NCBI RefSeq assembly: GCF_029227915.1
Contig: NC_079876.1
Span: 17,298,001 to 17,362,000, forward strand
Origin: Hydractinia symbiolongicarpus
Taxonomy: Eukaryota > Cnidaria > Hydrozoa > Anthoathecata > Hydractiniidae
Length of the DNA: 64,000 bases
Direction: 5' to 3'
The notes below the pieces were generated by a model, which made no database searches, was not told where the DNA came from, and was given only the letters and a program-made list of their open reading frames with translations. Below, one piece after another: positions 12,601 through 24,400 of this stretch; positions within the stretch are counted from its first letter, which is position 1, and the number at the start of each line of letters is the position of its first letter. The position numbers were made by a program, and so were the translations under genes.

Positions 12601-15600
12601 TTCCTTCATACTTACAAGTTTAGTTCCATTTTTAGAAATGTTTACATTCTTGTCCATCTTAAGATTTTTGCTCGGTTTGATATTTGACACTAGCGTGGCT
12701 TTGATTCCATTTTCAAGAGTTATAATTCTAAAAACATAATGAATGCGCAATGTAAGAGCTTATAAAAAAGAATATCTTGACAATTTAAAGGTTTTTCTAC
12801 ATTCCATTACAGACCACATGTTCTTAAAGATTATTCCACACTTTTGCAACCCTGAAAATCCTATATAATAATATACTAACTGTGTGTTTGTCTGTAATAG
12901 GCAAAGAAGATATACATTTTTTGCAAATTAGATGTCTTTTGGTGCCAATGGAATAATACAAAATGGCGTCAATAGTATTTAACTATTTGTTAAGTCTTTG
13001 CACTTTTTAAATAACTTGGAAAAAGGGTGAAAATCACTGCCAACTTGAGCATTGGTAAGTGGGGACCTGGAATGAAAATAGGGTCAATTCCACTAAATCA
13101 ACCCAATCCAATACACCGGAACCAACAAATGGCATCATCAAAAATACTTTAAACCCCATCTCCTTAATGGCTTGTCAAAATCACATGATCTTACAGTACC
13201 AGTCGCGAGTAAGGGTGTAAGGGTACAAATATTTGAGAGAACAAGTATTAATAAATGCAAGTTAAATAATGAGAGTAAGATGGCAGCGCTAGTATAATTG
13301 ATAGCATTTTTTAATAGCGCAAGAACATAATAATAAAAGATTTTGCGAGTATACTTTAAAAAGATTATTACTCTACTTGCAAGAAAGAATTTCAGATTTA
13401 TTTATGCTGCGTGAATTATGATGTCATATTTAAAGGGAACCCAGGTAAAAAATGATGTTGGACTAATATTATAATTTAAGTCCAACAACTTAAATCCCGA
13501 GTTACTTTTACAAGTTGGACTTACCTGAAAGATTTTCATAAGTTATTCCCAATGACATATTTACTTTTTGTTAAAATTCATGTAACCCAGATATCGTTTA
13601 AATATTTGTTTTTCTTGCCGCCTTGAACTACTTGTTCGTTAAAAATTTCAGACTAGCTCCGGTCCTTTTTAGTGGCACGTGACCCTATTACGTAGTATTT
13701 CAGTAGTGCTCACAAATTAATGACTTTCACTCGCTATTATTAATGACTTTCATAGCCAAAAACAATTAATATACTGTGGCAACAAAGTTAAAAAAATCCT
13801 ATGTACTTTCCACATCGATCTCTGTACGAATGATTTGTTTTTGTTTAAAAAAATAATTCAACATGATATTCTAGCCGTCTAAGCAATAAAACAAAAAAAA
13901 TAAGATATTAGCAGCAGGTGTGTGCATGATCTCTTTAATTTCAAATTTAAAAGAATTTATTTCAACAAACAGGTTGTAAAAATTACTGATCTATAACCTG
14001 TCAACCTAGGCGGGGTATGGTGCTCAAGTGAGTATTGCCAACCTTGTTCTCAACAATCCTTGGGGACGAGGTTGCCTAAGTTACTCAGTAGATGGATATA
14101 TTTTTTATTAAAAAATATTAAAAAATCAATTCTTCCAATATGTAGTGCAAACATCACCGTAGTCTAGTAAATTAAACTATCATTTTTCCCTTTTGTGATA
14201 GCGCGCTAAAATAAGCAGGGTTACAAAAGCAAGAGACATCGAAGACACAAAAAATGTTTTAGCGACCTCCTAAATAAAAAATATTATTTTTATATACGGG
14301 AGAAAAGCAAAGAAAAATAAGAAATAAAATAATAATAGTTAAATTGCGTAAATATTAAAGTTCAACGCAGAAAAAACGGCATTTTATTAAATATATTTTA
14401 GCGTTTTCTGCAATGATTTAATCAAACTACATTGGTGACAAACTGTTTTTAATGATGCAATTGAAGCGCAAAACTAACTGTTTTTTGCTAAGAGTTTGTT
14501 GTTCGTGCATTGCCGTAGAAGGCAACTGAGCTATGCTGTGGAAAAACAAATACCTTCTTTCCGTTGTTATATCTTTTACACGTCTTATCGCACAAGGCCT
14601 AGGGACTTTTTATGTGCGATTTTACCACGTCAAATAATTGCCGACGTGAAGGTACGTGTTTTGAAAATATGTCAGTAATTACCTCGGCTAATCCGAGTGC
14701 CGTCTCAAACTACAAAGGTTGTAACCGCCCTTAATCCTATTCGTGCTGGAGGGGGAGGGGTGATGCAGCCCCCTCTCCCTTCCCCCCTTCAACTTTTTCT
14801 ATAACCTTTTATGGGCTTATAGTCACACCTTGATATTTTGTTACTTATATTTGCCTTCCAAAATATATCCTTTTGAAATAAAAACCATACACAAATGTGT
14901 GACATGTTGAATGATCAGTAGCTTTCACAACCTGCGTCTCAAATAAAAGTCCTTTGAAATAAAAATCATGCACAACTTGTGTCTCAAATAAAAAGTCCTT
15001 TGAAATAAAAATCATGTTCTGCATATGTTCTCAGCTATGTGAGAACATATGCAGAATTATTTCTATTTTTTTTAAAAAAAATAATCATTCGTAAAGAACT
15101 TTATGCAGAATTATCTTAATTTTTTTTAAAAAAAATAACTGTTTGTAGAGAGCTTTCTTTCACTTTGCCGTGCAAAAGTATATGTTCTGGCTATGCAGTC
15201 AGTAATAATTAAAGCGCCACTGAAATAATACGTAACAGGGGCACGTGCCACTAAAAAAGACTGGAGCTAGAATGAATATTTTTAACAAAGAAGAAGGTCA
15301 AAGATAACCAAGATGGCGGTTGAGCAACAAGAAAAATAAATATTTTAAAAAGCTATATCTGGAGTTATATATATACATGAAGTTTTAACAAAAAGTAAAT
15401 ATATCATTTAGCATTTCTCATGCATATCTTTCAGATGAGTCTAACTTGTAAAAGTACCTTGGGATCACTTTAAGCTTAAAAAGTTATTTAATAAAGGTCT
15501 TTTTAATTTTTTTAAAAAGCTCTTTTCGTTCTCAAGATATTTACATCTAAAGAATTTCAGATTTAATTATGCTGCATAAATTATGATGTCATATTTAAGT

Positions 15601-16828
15601 AATAGCAAATTTTGACATTTTCTGTCATCAGTAATTTTAGACCTGTTAAGGAATATGCATTCAAACTTTATCAATGCATTATAAAGGTAAATTGTTTGAC
15701 ATAACTTTTTTGCCAATATGGCACTTGTTTGCTTTTCCCAGGCCCCTTATTTTTTGCTGATGAGCCTATAACATGGAACTAGTGTCATTTTGGAAAAAAA
15801 CGTGATGTTAAACATTTAAATTGTGCATGACTTCAATAAAAAAGTCTTTTGCAGCAAGTTCAGTCAAAACGTAGCCTAGAATAAACTCACTTGTTCATGA
15901 CATGGTAATATCTATATTAATCAACAATTTTTATCACTTTTGAGCTCATCATAACTGCTAAAGTGTATGGTAGGGTTTGATGAGGATTAGGAGCTCCACA
16001 AGGAACACAATCTTGGACAAACAGAAGCCATGGTTTTAAAACTAATGAACTATTTTCTTGAAAAGGTATATCGTGTCCTTACAGACAATTATTATAATAG
16101 TGATGGTTTGGAGGTCCAAAGAAGATGTAGTTGTTTGTAATTGTTGTTTGTAATTGGAAATACAAACCTGATGTCCTTACCATTTCAAATTTTAATGCGC
16201 CAAAACTTGTCAAGGTCACTAATCGTCTTGGTAAAGAAAAACAGAAACCCAACATTGTTAGGCATTACAATGACTAGATGGTATGGACTGATGCAATCAG
16301 ATGTTACCTTGCCACTCAGAGCTAAGAAAAACCTTGAGAAGATATAAAAAAGCTAGGGAGTGCATACTCTATAAATTTTTCTTACGAATACATTTTATCT
16401 TGAGTGAAAATATTCTTCACACAAGGAAGTAAATCATTTCGTCAAATTCTGTTAGACTATCATATCCCCCCTACCCCAAGTAACAATTGACAGGGTAGTT
16501 ATACTACTAAATATCAGGAAAACTAAAGCTAGCTAGCTAGCTAATACCACCACCTGCACAACTCAAACAAAATAAAAAAAGACACAGGCAACCGTAGACG
16601 ACGGGAAAATTATTCAAGATAAATGTTGCACATGGCCTTAGAGAAGATTCAAAAATTAAGATAAGATATATAGCTAGCTATACCACAAACAAGTAAAAAA
16701 AATAATAATAACCTGTACTCTCGGTAATCATTTTCTGATTTAACAGGCTGCATTGCTGCTTTTCTAACAGCTACTCTAACCAAACGAAGCGGTAATTTTG
16801 GTTTTGGTTTACAAAACAAATGCCACAT
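625..16828 (-). CDS. NRDC: Nardilysin-like M16 zinc metalloprotease (multi-exon, 3' part incomplete)
   Basis: Peptidase of the insulinase family (M16A), closest by eye to nardilysin, which cleaves at paired basic residues. Exons read on the minus strand and joining in phase: 16828-16713, 12727-12616, 12117-12036, 11284-11184, 10518-10466, 9551-9478, 9286-9191, 9026-8989, 8919-8835, 8585-8528, 8190-8148, 7824-7785, 6940-6871, 6786-6743. Further exons 6340-6235, probably 2502-2450, 1071-1027 and 684-625 match later family segments, but some joins between them are missing. The inverted zinc motif HFLEH lies at residues 99-103. The third zinc ligand, Glu180 in AVDSE, sits 77 residues after the second His, the same spacing as in insulin-degrading enzyme. 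YPDEN, GHE and AENMM segments follow. The N-terminus is basic (KPKPKLPLRLVRVAVRK), compatible with a mitochondrial leader. The acidic insert typical of nardilysin is replaced by a short lysine-rich stretch. The start is the first ATG of exon 1; Met26 is an alternative. The C-terminal half is not visible. Confidence 0.88.
1735..2154. mobile_element. PIF/Harbinger-like MITE, 420 bp, TTA target duplication
   Basis: The left end AGGCTAAAATACATGG and the inverse of the right end AGGCTTAAATACACGG agree over some 30 bases with few mismatches. Both ends are flanked by TTA (1732-1734 and 2155-2157), the 3-bp duplication typical of PIF/Harbinger. No coding capacity is seen. It lies in the 3' intron area of the nardilysin gene. 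Confidence 0.7.
2655..2790 (-). mobile_element. tRNA-derived SINE head
   Basis: The minus strand reads TGGTTGCTCAGTGGTAGAGC, a strong tRNA A-box context, followed about 60 bases later by a weaker B-box-like GGTTTCGTGCAGGTCC. No clean cloverleaf anticodon arm could be drawn, so a SINE or tRNA pseudogene is favoured over a working tRNA. It sits just left of the Tc1-like element. Confidence 0.45.
3300..4036 (-). pseudogene. Fossil Tc1-family transposase
   Basis: Reading on the minus strand gives an N-terminal HTH-like segment (MGKLLTDHVRQRI, GVTKIKKRL) and, in a shifted frame, the segment RFSTSKIKRVRRGLCW...TGTKYCQLVRKVNR, characteristic of Tc1-like transposases before the catalytic core. The catalytic-region pieces DDFGNVLWTGKSG and LKGMPKH follow with stop codons and frameshifts. 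The Asp of the first catalytic position, normally in LWTDE, is not seen as such. The gene is dead. It lies between the terminal repeats of the 2877-6012 element, which it presumably once mobilised. Confidence 0.7.
4040..4350. repeat. Imperfect tandem repeats with ACTCCCGAGTA core inside the Tc1-like element
   Basis: Three to four diverged copies of a unit carrying a CTCCCGAGTATAG/CTCTCGAGTATAG core, GAGTAAG, an A-rich run with GCCGAAAA or GCCAAAAA, and TTAATGACTTTTGTTTTT. They read like internal duplications of the element's subterminal sequence and may be extra transposase-binding sites. Confidence 0.5.
4579..4722. mobile_element. 144-bp MITE with perfect ends
   Basis: The ends TACCGTAATTCCTCTTTTTA and their exact inverse bracket a C-rich interior (CCCCCCT runs and GGGGG near the right end). 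The size and fold are those of a miniature inverted-repeat element. It is nested inside the larger Tc1-like element. Confidence 0.7.
7018..7572 (+). repeat. Interspersed repeat family, copy 1
   Basis: Shares long stretches with 19583-20320 (same orientation) and 54012-54710 (inverted): a TTTTTTGATGACGTCA segment, a GGGAAA.TTACCCAA.TT.GTCCC segment, GGTTACCCA, and an end with CTTTGCCTGTTACAGACTG. It lies in a nardilysin intron between the exons at 7824-7785 and 6940-6871. Non-coding. Confidence 0.6.
13199..13390. repeat. Solo terminal repeat related to the 2877-6012 Tc1-like element
   Basis: CAGTCGCGAGTAAGG, TTTGAGAGAACAAG, AATAAATGCAAGTTAAATAATGAGAGTAAG and TTTTGCGAGTATACTT follow in the same order as in the terminal repeats at 2877-3070 and 5820-6012, with many substitutions. 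It lies in nardilysin intron 1, directly beside the foldback element. Confidence 0.5.
14862..15016 (+). repeat. Three diverged ~55-bp tandem units
   Basis: The word CCTTTTGAAATAAAAACCAT or AGTCCTTTGAAATAAAAATCATG recurs three times, separated by ACAAC.TG.GTCTCAAATAAA. It is inside the foldback element. Non-coding. Confidence 0.5.
15017..15056. repeat. Perfect 17-bp inverted repeat, 6-base loop
   Basis: Arms 15017-15033 and 15040-15056 (TTCTGCATATGTTCTCA and its exact complement) around GCTATG. Inside the foldback element in nardilysin intron 1. Confidence 0.7.
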
Positions 16829-16839
16829 CTAGTACACCA

Positions 16840-17250
16840 TCTTTGCTGTAGTGTGTTCACATTTCCGGCATGAAGCTCCGCGCTTGGGGGCAGTCTTTCG
16901 ATTTCTTAGAAATCTCAGGCCAGGCGCATGTAAAAAAGCGCTCAACGGCCCTGAACGCCTGAACCTGGCGCCTTTCAGTAACTGCGTGATAATGATTTAT
17001 CATAACAACACAAAAAAATGGAAGAACGAAAAATCTTTATCCTTTTAACCATGTATTCTAGATTTATTTTAAAGCAACAAGGGTTCAGTTTTAGTCACAA
17101 GAAAGACTATGGTGCAGCATAATTTGAATAATTCGTTGGCATAACAACATGGTCGAAAAAGAGAACTTCCGGATCTCTTTCCACTCGGATTCCCAGAACC
17201 AAACACAAACAGCCAAAACAAGGGGGGCGTGGATGAACGCCCCCTTGCTG
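16840..17250. promoter_or_regulatory. Probable nardilysin promoter region with ETS-type motifs
   Basis: This relatively GC-rich stretch lies immediately upstream of the nardilysin start codon. It carries TTCCGG cores near 16861 and 17167, the latter in ACTTCCGG form, the classic ETS/GABP site of housekeeping promoters. It also has GGCGC-rich short inverted repeats around 16920-16975 and a near-perfect hairpin at 17219-17247. No TATA box stands out. The MGAT5-like gene starts 1.2 kb further right in the opposite direction, so part of the region could serve both genes. The assignment rests only on position and motifs. Confidence 0.35.
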
Positions 17251-18468
17251 GGGCAAGGTTTCAAAAATATTGTAAGTTTCTTTCTCTTTTTGTTTACAAA
17301 ATTGACACTTTATCCCTGTGGAGTGGAAAAGGTTAATATATTATAATATTGCATATAATATTTAGCTAGCTATTATTAAGTATGTTATATATAGCAATGC
17401 AGGAAGCCAGCAAGTTAGCAAGGTTTTTTTATAATGTTTATTTATTAAGTTTTTTCATTATGTACAATACTCATTTACTATTCAGATATGCTCCACAATA
17501 TGTATTTAAAACATACATATTCAAAACATATATTCAAGTGGCTTTACATTTTGAAGAGAATGTTTTGTGTAGCTAGCTTATGAAGAAGTGCTTGTCTAAA
17601 GTAATTAAAACAGAGCAAGAATTAATGAATTAAAACATCGAACAATATTTTGTTTAAGCAACAAGAACATATGTATGCAATTCTTAAAACATATGTATAT
17701 ACAAATCTTGGCTTTTTTCAAAGTTTTACTATGTTGAATGTGCAAGATATATTTTGCTTTTAAGGCAGCCAAGAATACAAGATTTAAATACACAAGTTCA
17801 CAGTTTCGGTTAACCATTGTTTAAATAAATATATTTGTTTATTATTATTGTTGATAGAACTCATGATGAAGCAAAGAAACAGCAAATGGAATAATAGAGT
17901 TCTGTAAAGAAAATCAGGGTCTAGTACAGGGAAGGAACGTGGCATCCGTTCTTGCCAAAAAAGCTAGAAAATCTAGTATAACTGCTGATAAATAAATACT
18001 ATCCTTATATTTATACTACAAGTGTAACCTTCTCACACTCCTCCTACAGTCATTGTACGATAAGGTCTACAAGGTTTCTCTACTTTGATTGATATTGAGC
18101 AAGTCTAGGGGCTTGAGACCAGTTGGTGTAACATTTTTGTAGATCGTCCATCACAGTAGAATGCTATTTTTTTTTGGTGTACACTGATGATGTAAGCAAG
18201 TGTAAACTGACTAAAAATGTATATTTTTTGTACTATAAATAGTATAAGCAAATGAAAACATAAAACATTTCCTTAATTTTCACGTTTTTGTTTGCTTCAG
18301 TATATATACTTTCTCTGAATCTGTGTAATTGAATATTAACACAGTATAAGTTTCCATATCATTTTACTCTTGCTTTGTTAATAAAAATTCATGTTATTTA
18401 GATATGTAGCTATTCATAGTGAAAAAAGAATATAATAAGAATATTTAGTATGCAACAGTACTGTATCA

Positions 18469-21400
18469 ATGCCTTGTTGTTGGAGACACCCTAAAATAAC
18501 ATCCAGGTGTTTTGAAAAGCTTCTAATTTTTGCTATCTTTTTGCTAATTTTTGGAAATGTGCTTATCATTAATCAAACCAATATTTTAGGTATATATCAA
18601 TGTGTTGTTGTTGTCTGTGTCATTTATGTTCACAATTCTTTCCAAAAATTAAAATAGTATTATTTAAATTTATTGAAGTATGTAAATTAAAACCATACAA
18701 ATTCATCTTTCACACACACACAAAAAGTAAAAAATGTACCATAATTTTTTGTAGAACTGTATTTTCAAAAATGTTTTAAAATGAATATTTAGAGAGGGAA
18801 ATTACTAAAAAATGCGTTTTTTGGCTCTTCCTTTAGCTAGGTAAAAGGAAGCTTATTTTTTCCATATAATATTTTTTCTTAGCATTGCACGTTTAGGCAT
18901 AAGTTTACTTATGTATACAAGTAAGCTACATAACAAAATTTATATTGTTGCTTTCCCACCATGTATATATACTAACTCGTTTTTTTTTTTGGTGTGTTGT
19001 TTTAGGTCTGGATGAGTGCAGCCAGGGAAAAGAATGCAAGCAAAAACCGATGTGTGGGGAGGGATTCTTCTTGAGCAATGATGGTAAACATTGTTTGGGT
19101 GAGTTGAAAATTAGTGAGTTTTTATGCAACTTTTTGTAAAAAATGTTTTAAAATAAACCACTTTAAATTAATAATTTCGCACTTACAAAATCGCATGATA
19201 GGAGGTATTTTTTGACAAATATATATTTTTTTTACTTCTAATGAGTAAAGAACATTACTTGGAAAGTAACAAGGATGAGAAACATTTTATCTTGGCCTAT
19301 TTTCACCCATTTTCCAGTGATCTTGACATGTGATAAATTTTACAATAATTGATGAATGTGACAAGTATGTTTGTAGTACGAGTACAAAATACATAAATAC
19401 ATTGAATCTTTTAATGCAAGTGTTTAAATGGGCACCCAAAAAGTGTTTCGGACAGTAAATTTGCAAAATATAGTTTGGTTTATTGTTTTTCTCTTTGCTG
19501 TCATTGTCTTAGTCTATGAAGTGTGTCAATTTGCTTGCACGTTTTGTTTTTATTCCTTTCCATTCCTAGTTAATTAGTGAGTACTAGTGTATAAACCCCA
19601 TGGATAAATCCACTTAGGCAAAAGGTCAATAAAAAGAAAGTTGTTCTAGATGTTTTGCTGACGTCAGCAGTGCAGTGCAGATAAAAAACATTGTGAAATT
19701 TGTTTATTCTTTGTCTGTAATGTGTAGAGGTTGAAACACTGGTCAAAATAACGTACAGAATCATATGTTCTCGACGAACGCCTAATGAGATATCAGGGAT
19801 TAAAAATTTTGCTGACGTCAGCAAAGAACTGTCAAAACCCTAAATATTTTTTTAGAAATTAGTATACCTGTTGCCTCCATCGCATAGATCTTGAAACGCT
19901 GATCAAGAAAATGTATAAGATGATGTACCTTTGAGAAACGGTTGCAGAACTATTAGGGTTTAAAGGTTTTTTGATGACGTCATCAACCCGTCCATTCCGA
20001 AACGGATTCGGGGATCCGGGTTTGGGAAAATTACCCAAATTGATCCTAGGTGGTCCCTAGTTACCCACGCGGTAAAAAATCATTGACGTCACCACCTCGT
20101 TTCCAAGTTATTTGGCCTCAAAGTTTTAGGTGCACTGTAATGGTTTCATTAATTTTATATAGGATATTGACGTTAAAGTAGTGTTATTTTCGTCGCGCCA
20201 TAACGTCAGAAAATTTGACATATTAGAGATGCATTTTTCGGCAACATCAGGGAGAATGAAGAAATCCACTTTGCCTGTCACAGACACACAGACAGACACA
20301 CTTAGCGTATTATTATAGAGATGGGAAAGAGCCATTATTACTGTTTCATTAAAAAAAAAAACCTTTATATGTGAAAATACATACAATATAATAATGTTAT
20401 ATAGAAAGTACTTTCGAAATTCTTAATTGTTTTCAAAATTTGCTGAATAAATTTCTGCATGGCAAATATATAAATTATTCCCCACTCTTGAATTGAAATC
20501 TTAAGTACCGTAATGCTTCGAATAAATTCCATTCCGTTTATTAAATTTTTGACGGATACCTATTTTAAGGATACCTATAATATAAACTTTACAATATATC
20601 TAACCTTAAACCTAAGATTTGGAAAAAAGGTGTTTATAGAAAATTTCCTTATTTTACCGATGTATCAAATATGAGAGATTGTGTTTAGTTGTATTTGTGA
20701 AATTTCTATATTTTAATAGCACCATTAAAATTGCCTTTTAATTAAAAGAACAAAGCAATAACAGTTATTAATTTTTTCATGTACTTTTACTATCGAATAA
20801 ACGCCCCCTTATAAGGGAGGGGCGTCTATTCGAGGGGGGGAGGCGTCTATTAAAGGGGTCGTTTATTTAAAAAATGACTGAAAAGGAGGTGTCTATTCGA
20901 GGGGGAGTTTAATAGAAAGGGGGGGGTGTTTATTAGAAGCATTACTGTAATTTATTATTAGTAAGACTTCTGATTTACCAAACATACACTAGCATTTAAA
21001 CAAAGATTCTTTAACAAAAGGAGTAAAGATAAAAATCAGATATTATGAATTTATGCAGTGTATCAACAACGAAGAACTTGGGCTAATTATGGCTTGACCC
21101 TGTTTTGGTAAAAGTTATGGATATTGTCAGATTAGATTTAACTTATTATATTCTTGGGTTTATTTATTATATATTAACAAAGCCTTAAGATGCAGAAAAA
21201 TGTCATTATGTTTTACATTCTACTAAATTGTTAAAATGCACTTGTTTCACCCTTCTTGAGTTTTTCTCATCACATATATAATATTGACTGCAGAAAAAGT
21301 TACAAAGTGTATCTCAGATCTTATTTTCACTACAGTTTTAAAACTTAAGCTTGTCATGGTTTTTATTTAAACCTATTATGCCTACAAATTCAATGAGTAG

Positions 21401-24400
21401 TTCCCATAGTGAGATAAACTCAATTTATACAAGCTCTGGTAAAGCACATTTTACCAATATATAAAATTGCATATTTACTCGATTTATGCACATTTATCCT
21501 ATCCTCAAAACATGAAAATTAATTTTTTTCCTAAATTTTAAAATCTCGCCTTAGATGTAGAACCTAACAGAACATGCGTCATTCCAACCAATCCAGCTTT
21601 CCCAAATTGCGAACAGAAAGCAAGGGTACGTGCTTTATTATTTTTGTTATTATTTTCTGTCATTCTTTGCTTACCATTTTCTGCACATTTAAGTTGCGGG
21701 CATAATGATTTAACTTCAACATTGTAATTTGTTTCAGTGGATGTCAAAGTTTTGGAAATCTCACCCCTGCTTTAAAAGATTTGGTGTTGATGGAAGCACT
21801 TGTTCTATTCTGAAATTTCTTTCTGAGGTATGTATGTTTTTTTCTTTCCATACGAGAAGTGTTGTGCTATATAAAACATTGGCTTTAACAGTTGTCTTTC
21901 TACCTAAATAGCATATGAGAACTTGTAAAGTAAAAGTTTTTTAAAATCACATGATTAAAGCTGCCATTGTTATAAATTCTTTCGTTATACGTCAATAGTG
22001 GTAATAATTTTGATGATTATTTCAATGATCAACTTTTTTGCGTATATATGCTCACTGTAATAGCAACCTTACATGAATAAGAATTTTCTGTACTGTAAAA
22101 CTGTCTTTCTGTCTGATTTTAGTGCAATTTAATTTTTGGGATTATAGTGAAAACTGTGAAAAATCTTAAAAGCTTAGTCTGTTGCAAGACCTATATTTTT
22201 ATATTTTATTTTAGCTCTTGAGATTTTTTAGCTTATTACTTATTGAATATTTATTTTTGCGATTTCAGGTTGTGAAAGAATGTCCTATAGTAAATGAACG
22301 AATAAAGTTGGGTCACGAGAGATTGCAAAGAATGAGAGAGGCAGTATGTTGATAAAAACTTGCAATGACGTATAATTTTGAATTTAGTTAAAATAAAATT
22401 TTGCATGAACTATTTGCACTTACTATTTTCACTTACTATTTTCTTATAAGCAAGTGAAAATTTGAAATCAGACTGGGATATGCTTATACCGAAAGACACA
22501 ATCAGGCTTATAATAAAGAAACTAATTCAAAACTTCAACGTTACCTTATGAGCTATATTGGTCAGATAAAATGTTCCTGTTTTTAGCTTTAAAAGATCGG
22601 CCACAAAACTAAAGGTATAATTACACAAGGCCAAGTTCAGATATTGTAGTGGTGTGAATTAAGCTTTAAAAGACTAATCTAATTAAAATACCCATAACAT
22701 ATGGAATAAACAAACAAAAAAACAGTGTGGTATATGATGGGAAAGTCAGAGTTTTTTTGTAAACTTTTATTTACCGACAAACAAATTTTAAAATTTCTAT
22801 CAAAAGTTACAGATTACTTACCTACGGATAATATTTTTTCTTTGAGAAAAATTGAAGCACACACTGCCAATTCTTGTGTTTCTGTAATTTAAGGAAACGG
22901 AAAGGTACAAAAACGATATCTTGTTAACGCAAATACTTCATAATTCAAGAGATACTGGATGGATAAAGAATCGAATCTCACTGCAATGGAATGAATGGGT
23001 GTCAGCATTTGGTGCGTTAAAAACAAAACAAAATCTTGGGAAAAGAAGAAAGAAAAATGTAAGTGTATAATGACACAATGAGATGAATGTCTTCTAAGTA
23101 ATTTTTTACCAAATTGTTCAAATTATATTGATAGAAAGACCTAAATCTTTTTTTCAAGAACAACTTACCACACGCCTACTCAAAACTTTCCAGTTCTCCT
23201 AAATTGTGATTGTCAAAAATCCCTTATTCTCCTCTATTCTACTATATTACTTCTATAGATACTGATAAATCAGATTGTCAGACATTTATCTTGTTTTTAA
23301 GCTTCTAATAGCTGTGTGAAATGAGCGTATTTCCATATATTTAAATTTTTTACAATCGTTTTTCCAAATTATACCTATAAACCTCGCAGCAATAGTAACA
23401 TTGCAAATCCCAGAGATGATGCAAAAATACAAAAAAAAAATTGTGTGAGATTATGTTACAGTATATAAAAAAACATACAAAGTGGAGCGATCAATTAAAC
23501 AGGATTGTATCCATGTAAGCAGTTTTGGAGTTCGAGAATTATTTTGAGGTTAACATGACGATTGTCTCGTCGAATTAAAGTATTTTTATATTTGGAATAT
23601 AAACAGTAGACATGCAATGTTATAATGGCACAGCTTGGCTACTTTAGTACTTTTTTTACTTTGAAAGTTAAATTCTTTTACACAGCTACTTGTATAATGA
23701 AAACAACAGGAATTCCATATCAATTGCTAAAATGATTGTTCTAAACTAAAAAAATATAATTCTCAAACTGGAAGCTCCTCACTGCATTACCAAATTAACT
23801 TCAACATCCTTCTACAACCTTGCCATAGGCTTGTGAATTGTTAGTATGTAACTGAAAACTTTATTCTTATAATTACAGATATTAGTGTTTATTGGTATCC
23901 TTGCGGAGAAAAGCTGGAATTGGGCTGACAATGCTAAGAAAGGTGGCCCACTTGGTGAGCTCCTGCAATGGGCGGACCTTATTGCAGCCATCTATATACT
24001 TGGACATAATGTTTACGTTGCAACGAGTACAAAGGAAATTCGAAGCAGGTAAAATTATTCTTCATTTAACTGGTTATGGTTTAATTAACATCATAACACA
24101 ATTCTTTGACTTTAAAGTTTATGCTGGATTCGCAGCAGTATAAGATATTTGGATACCCTGTATCGTTTTTATTGTCATTGAATATATGAGAATCCTCAGA
24201 TTACCTAAAAGATTTTCTTGTCTTCCCATCAACTAGTTGTAATACCTTTCAAAAGTGGTTTTTGAATTATTTGTCTTGTCTGAAATGTAAGATCTATACC
24301 GACATTTGCTTATCTTCTGTAAAAGCTGGGTCTGTATTTTGTCCCAAATACAACGCGTATTTCACAGGGCAACAACAATGGTGATCAGTATCTGTTTAGT

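Larger units (their letters stand above)
13385..15597. mobile_element. Foldback-type element in nardilysin intron 1
   Basis: An inverted pair of about 210-250 bp: 13503-13710 and 15213-15457, sharing CTTTTTAGTGGCACGTG, ATTTACTTTTTGTTAAAA and TTTTACAAGTT.GACT. Outside them a ~48-bp sequence (AAGAATTTCAGATTTA..TATGCTGC..AATTATGATGTCATATTTA) occurs as a direct repeat at 13385-13433 and 15550-15597, too long for an ordinary target duplication. The interior holds a hairpin and a short tandem repeat; no transposase is seen. Confidence 0.55.

Noticed and set aside
16851-17048. 65-codon plus-strand frame beside the nardilysin start
   Set aside because: It overlaps the likely promoter, has no domain or splice support and its codons follow the local GC-rich inverted repeats.
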